Source of the DNA: an uncultured Agathobacter sp.
Lineage (GTDB): Bacteria; Bacillota; Clostridia; Lachnospirales; Lachnospiraceae
Length of the DNA stretch: 24,590 nt
Direction of reading: 5' to 3'
NCBI GenBank assembly: GCA_934358675.1
Contig: CAKRKX010000032.1
Coordinates: 1-24,590, forward strand
Shown in pieces: positions 22,679 to 24,590 of the stretch (its first letter is position 1; each line of letters starts with the position of its first letter). The notes under the pieces were generated by a model. That model ran no database searches and was not told where the DNA came from. It saw only the letters and a program-made list of their open reading frames with translations. The position numbers and the translations under genes were made by a program.

Positions 22679-24193
22679 TTACTTATATGCGTAGTAGATA
22701 AATCTTGCAAGCTCCACACGGGTGACTGCATCATCCGGTCGGAACTTGTGATCACCGCTATCCTTGATGATTCCCTTGGACTCGGCCCACGCTACCGCAT
22801 CCGCATAGAATATCCAGTCATTGTAATCCGTAAAGGTTGACTTCTTGGATGCTTTCGGAGCACCGACGCTCTGCCATACATAATACAGTGCGTAACCGCG
22901 CGAGTAAGCATATTGACCTTCAAAGTTTCCATACTCGATCAATCCCTTATCCACTGCCCACAGCGCTGCTTTGTAGTAACTGTCCTTGCTCTTGACATCC
23001 GGGAACCAGTTTAACGCTTTCGGTGTCGGAGATCCGTTTGCCTTATACAATGCTTCAAACACATTACCCTTCGTACAGATTCCCTTGGAGTAAAATTCGT
23101 TCTTGCTGGTAGGCTCCATGATCTTCTTATTTACCACCCATGCAACCGCCTTTGCGTCCGCAGAATCCACATCGGTATACTTTGAGGATGAAGCTGCATT
23201 CTTAATCTTGATCTTCACCGTCTTGGTCGCATTCAGATTGATCGTATATCCGCCACTTACCTTCTTCATATAAGTGGTATCAAGCGGAAGATACGATTTT
23301 ACCCCCGCCTGATCTGTACAGATCAGATACTCACCGACCATCGCCTCCTCGTCAGCAAAAGTTGTCTTTCCTGTACTGGTCGTGTAGGACTTGATCTTCT
23401 TCGCGGAACTTGCGAATATCTGCACCGCCTCAGTCTGATACGTTCCCACGCCCATATACTGAAAACCTGTACGCAAAATATTCGCCTTATGAGCGGCACT
23501 GTTCATCCAGCCGCGCATTGCAAGCTGTGGTGTAACATCTTTTGTACATTTGAACATATTCTCGCCGAGTCCCGTGTTCTTAAAGGAGGACGGAACCGCT
23601 GTCTTATAACTTGTGCCGTCCGGTCTTGTATGTGCTGGCTGCGTATTATTGACATTCTCCTTTGCACGGATCGTTGCAGCCTTCTGCAATGCCGCCGGCA
23701 TCGTAAGAAGCGTTTCGCCTTTCTTCGCACGCTCAATATTCGTCAGACGCAAAATATTCCATTCGTCCTCAGAAACCGTAATTCCTTTTGTCGGACGATT
23801 GTTTCCGAGTGTCGGGATTTTCTCGTTGATGTAAAGTTCCCTCGTTTTTCCATTCAATGACAGATTTGCATAAGCGGTAACCGCCCCCTGGCTGTCATAC
23901 GTTGCATCTACTTTACGGAACGATTTCCACGTTGCCTTGGTTCCGTTCTTGGCTGCCGCAAGGATTACCTTCATAACCTGTGCCTTGGTAGTCGTATTGG
24001 TCATCTTCATCTTGCCTGCCGCAGAGCTCATCGCACTCCAGTCTTCCTCGAGTTTTGTCCCTGTCGCGTCCGTATCATCTGCCTTTACACTCATCTGCGG
24101 CATCATACAGATCACCATAACAAGTGCAAGAACCAGACTGCACACACGCATTCCCCTGTGCAGGATCGTATTTTTTCTTTTTTTCATACGCAT
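22679..24193 (-). CDS. Secreted CAP-domain protein with C-terminal SLH repeats
   Basis: A 504-residue exported protein. It has a basic N-terminus, a hydrophobic core (~16-34) and a likely cleavage after SVKA. Residues ~45-140 are unassigned. Residues ~140-262 are a CAP (SCP/PR-1, YkwD-like) domain with the cavity residues His188 (AHTRPDG), Glu211 (GLGENMF) and His235 (SAAHKANIL). After a linker (~262-335) come three SLH-like repeats (WVVNKKIMEP, ALWAVDKGLIEYG, AVAWAESKGIIKD...FRPDDAVTRVELARFIYYA) ending at the C-terminus. SLH repeats hold proteins on wall polysaccharide, so this is probably cell-surface bound. Start ATG 24193 has AGGAGG 4 bases upstream; ATG two codons later has better spacing. 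Function of bacterial CAP proteins is poorly known. Confidence 0.92.
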   Translation of the reverse strand: MRMKKRKNTILHRGMRVCSLVLALVMVICMMPQMSVKADDTDATGTKLEEDWSAMSSAAGKMKMTNTTTKAQVMKVILAAAKNGTKATWKSFRKVDATYDSQGAVTAYANLSLNGKTRELYINEKIPTLGNNRPTKGITVSEDEWNILRLTNIERAKKGETLLTMPAALQKAATIRAKENVNNTQPAHTRPDGTSYKTAVPSSFKNTGLGENMFKCTKDVTPQLAMRGWMNSAAHKANILRTGFQYMGVGTYQTEAVQIFASSAKKIKSYTTSTGKTTFADEEAMVGEYLICTDQAGVKSYLPLDTTYMKKVSGGYTINLNATKTVKIKIKNAASSSKYTDVDSADAKAVAWVVNKKIMEPTSKNEFYSKGICTKGNVFEALYKANGSPTPKALNWFPDVKSKDSYYKAALWAVDKGLIEYGNFEGQYAYSRGYALYYVWQSVGAPKASKKSTFTDYNDWIFYADAVAWAESKGIIKDSGDHKFRPDDAVTRVELARFIYYAYK

Positions 24194-24590
24194 TCGTCCT
24201 CCTATCTATCGGTTCCCCTTAAAAAGTATTTACCTGTATGATACCTCATTTGACAGACTCTGCGGACAAAGCTGCGCCAATTACAAAATATACGACACGA
24301 ACGATACCTGTTGTTTGTAGAAATTTGTCGGACCGTAGGGTATAATAAATTTATGCATAAGCGTTTGCGAAACTCCTGTGGCGGCTCGCTCGGGTTCGAC
24401 TTGGCTCTGCGGCTGGCTTTTACGTTGCCACTCGTTATCCAAAATCAGGAATTTGCTGAAAATCTCCATTTGGCTCCTTTTATGATTTCTGTCCGCTCAA
24501 GCTTAGACAGCCCCCTCCGGTTGTCCGTCTGACACAGAATGCGTCCGAGTGATTTTGTGTCTGCCTTAATGAACGTCCGAAGGAAACGTG
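24194..24590. other. Intergenic region at the window edge
   Basis: No convincing gene. A plus-strand promoter-like pair, TAGAAA-N17-TATAAT (~24318-24346), faces rightwards. Two short opposed frames exist (24353-24532 plus, 24281-24469 minus; the latter has AGGAG 4 bases upstream), but neither resembles a known protein. GACACAGAAT (24531-24540) pairs with ATTTTGTGTC (24552-24561) to form a 10-bp hairpin, and GTCCG recurs four times in 24491-24581. The segment may be part of a repeat element or RNA that continues outside. Confidence 0.4.

Noticed and set aside
24281..24469. 62-codon minus-strand gene upstream of the CAP-SLH gene
   Set aside because: Although AGGAG is near its ATG, the product resembles no known protein, it runs through a plus-strand promoter-like motif, and the same DNA is open on the other strand; coding is not supported.

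Overview
The window looks like a chromosomal segment of a Clostridia bacterium, most likely a Lachnospiraceae gut anaerobe (Roseburia/Agathobacter-like). The reasons are the Firmicutes-type GGAGG ribosome sites, the YhgE/Pip permeases, the CAP-SLH and TTGDNQP-type secreted proteins, a DNA-entry-type nuclease with a zinc-like tail, and the overall gene style. This is a judgement from protein appearance; no search was run. Almost every gene is on the minus strand. Only an Rpn-like nuclease gene and a small XRE regulator are on the plus strand.

Left, AT-richer accessory part (1-4660): a terminator from an unseen upstream gene; a PD-(D/E)XK/Rpn-type protein (243-1295) with a perfect 14-bp terminator; a decayed fragment of an IS200-type transposase; an O-antigen ligase/polymerase-like membrane protein (1501-3033); a secreted Thr-rich protein with six 7-residue repeats (3096-4034); and a divergent XRE regulator (4211-4519). 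A palindrome sits exactly between the -35 and -10 boxes of the repeat-protein promoter and is a good candidate operator for that regulator.

Middle part (4663-12300): an exported DNA/RNA non-specific endonuclease followed by a 57-residue membrane protein; then a three-gene operon (membrane-anchored Amidase_2 protein, HEAT-fused RNA methyltransferase, PocR-GAF-PAS-GGDEF-EAL c-di-GMP enzyme). This operon has a recognisable extended -10 promoter, a TAATG stop/start overlap and a strong terminator. It is followed by a monocistronic ilvE with clear promoter and terminator.

Right part (12366-24193): a cell-envelope operon of two YhgE/Pip (EsaA-like) permeases flanking a small 2-TM coiled-coil protein; a probable operon folC, BspA-like LRR protein, DUF2201/VWA protein and MoxR AAA+ ATPase; and a secreted CAP-domain protein with SLH repeats. 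The last ~400 bases hold no convincing gene, but contain a plus-strand promoter-like motif and a hairpin-rich sequence.

No rRNA, tRNA or CRISPR array was seen. The least conventional parts are the LRR/VWA/MoxR set with a degenerate metallopeptidase motif, the YhgE-small protein-YhgE unit, the Thr-repeat protein beside a Wzy_C-type enzyme, and several palindromic intergenic elements that look like dispersed repeats.
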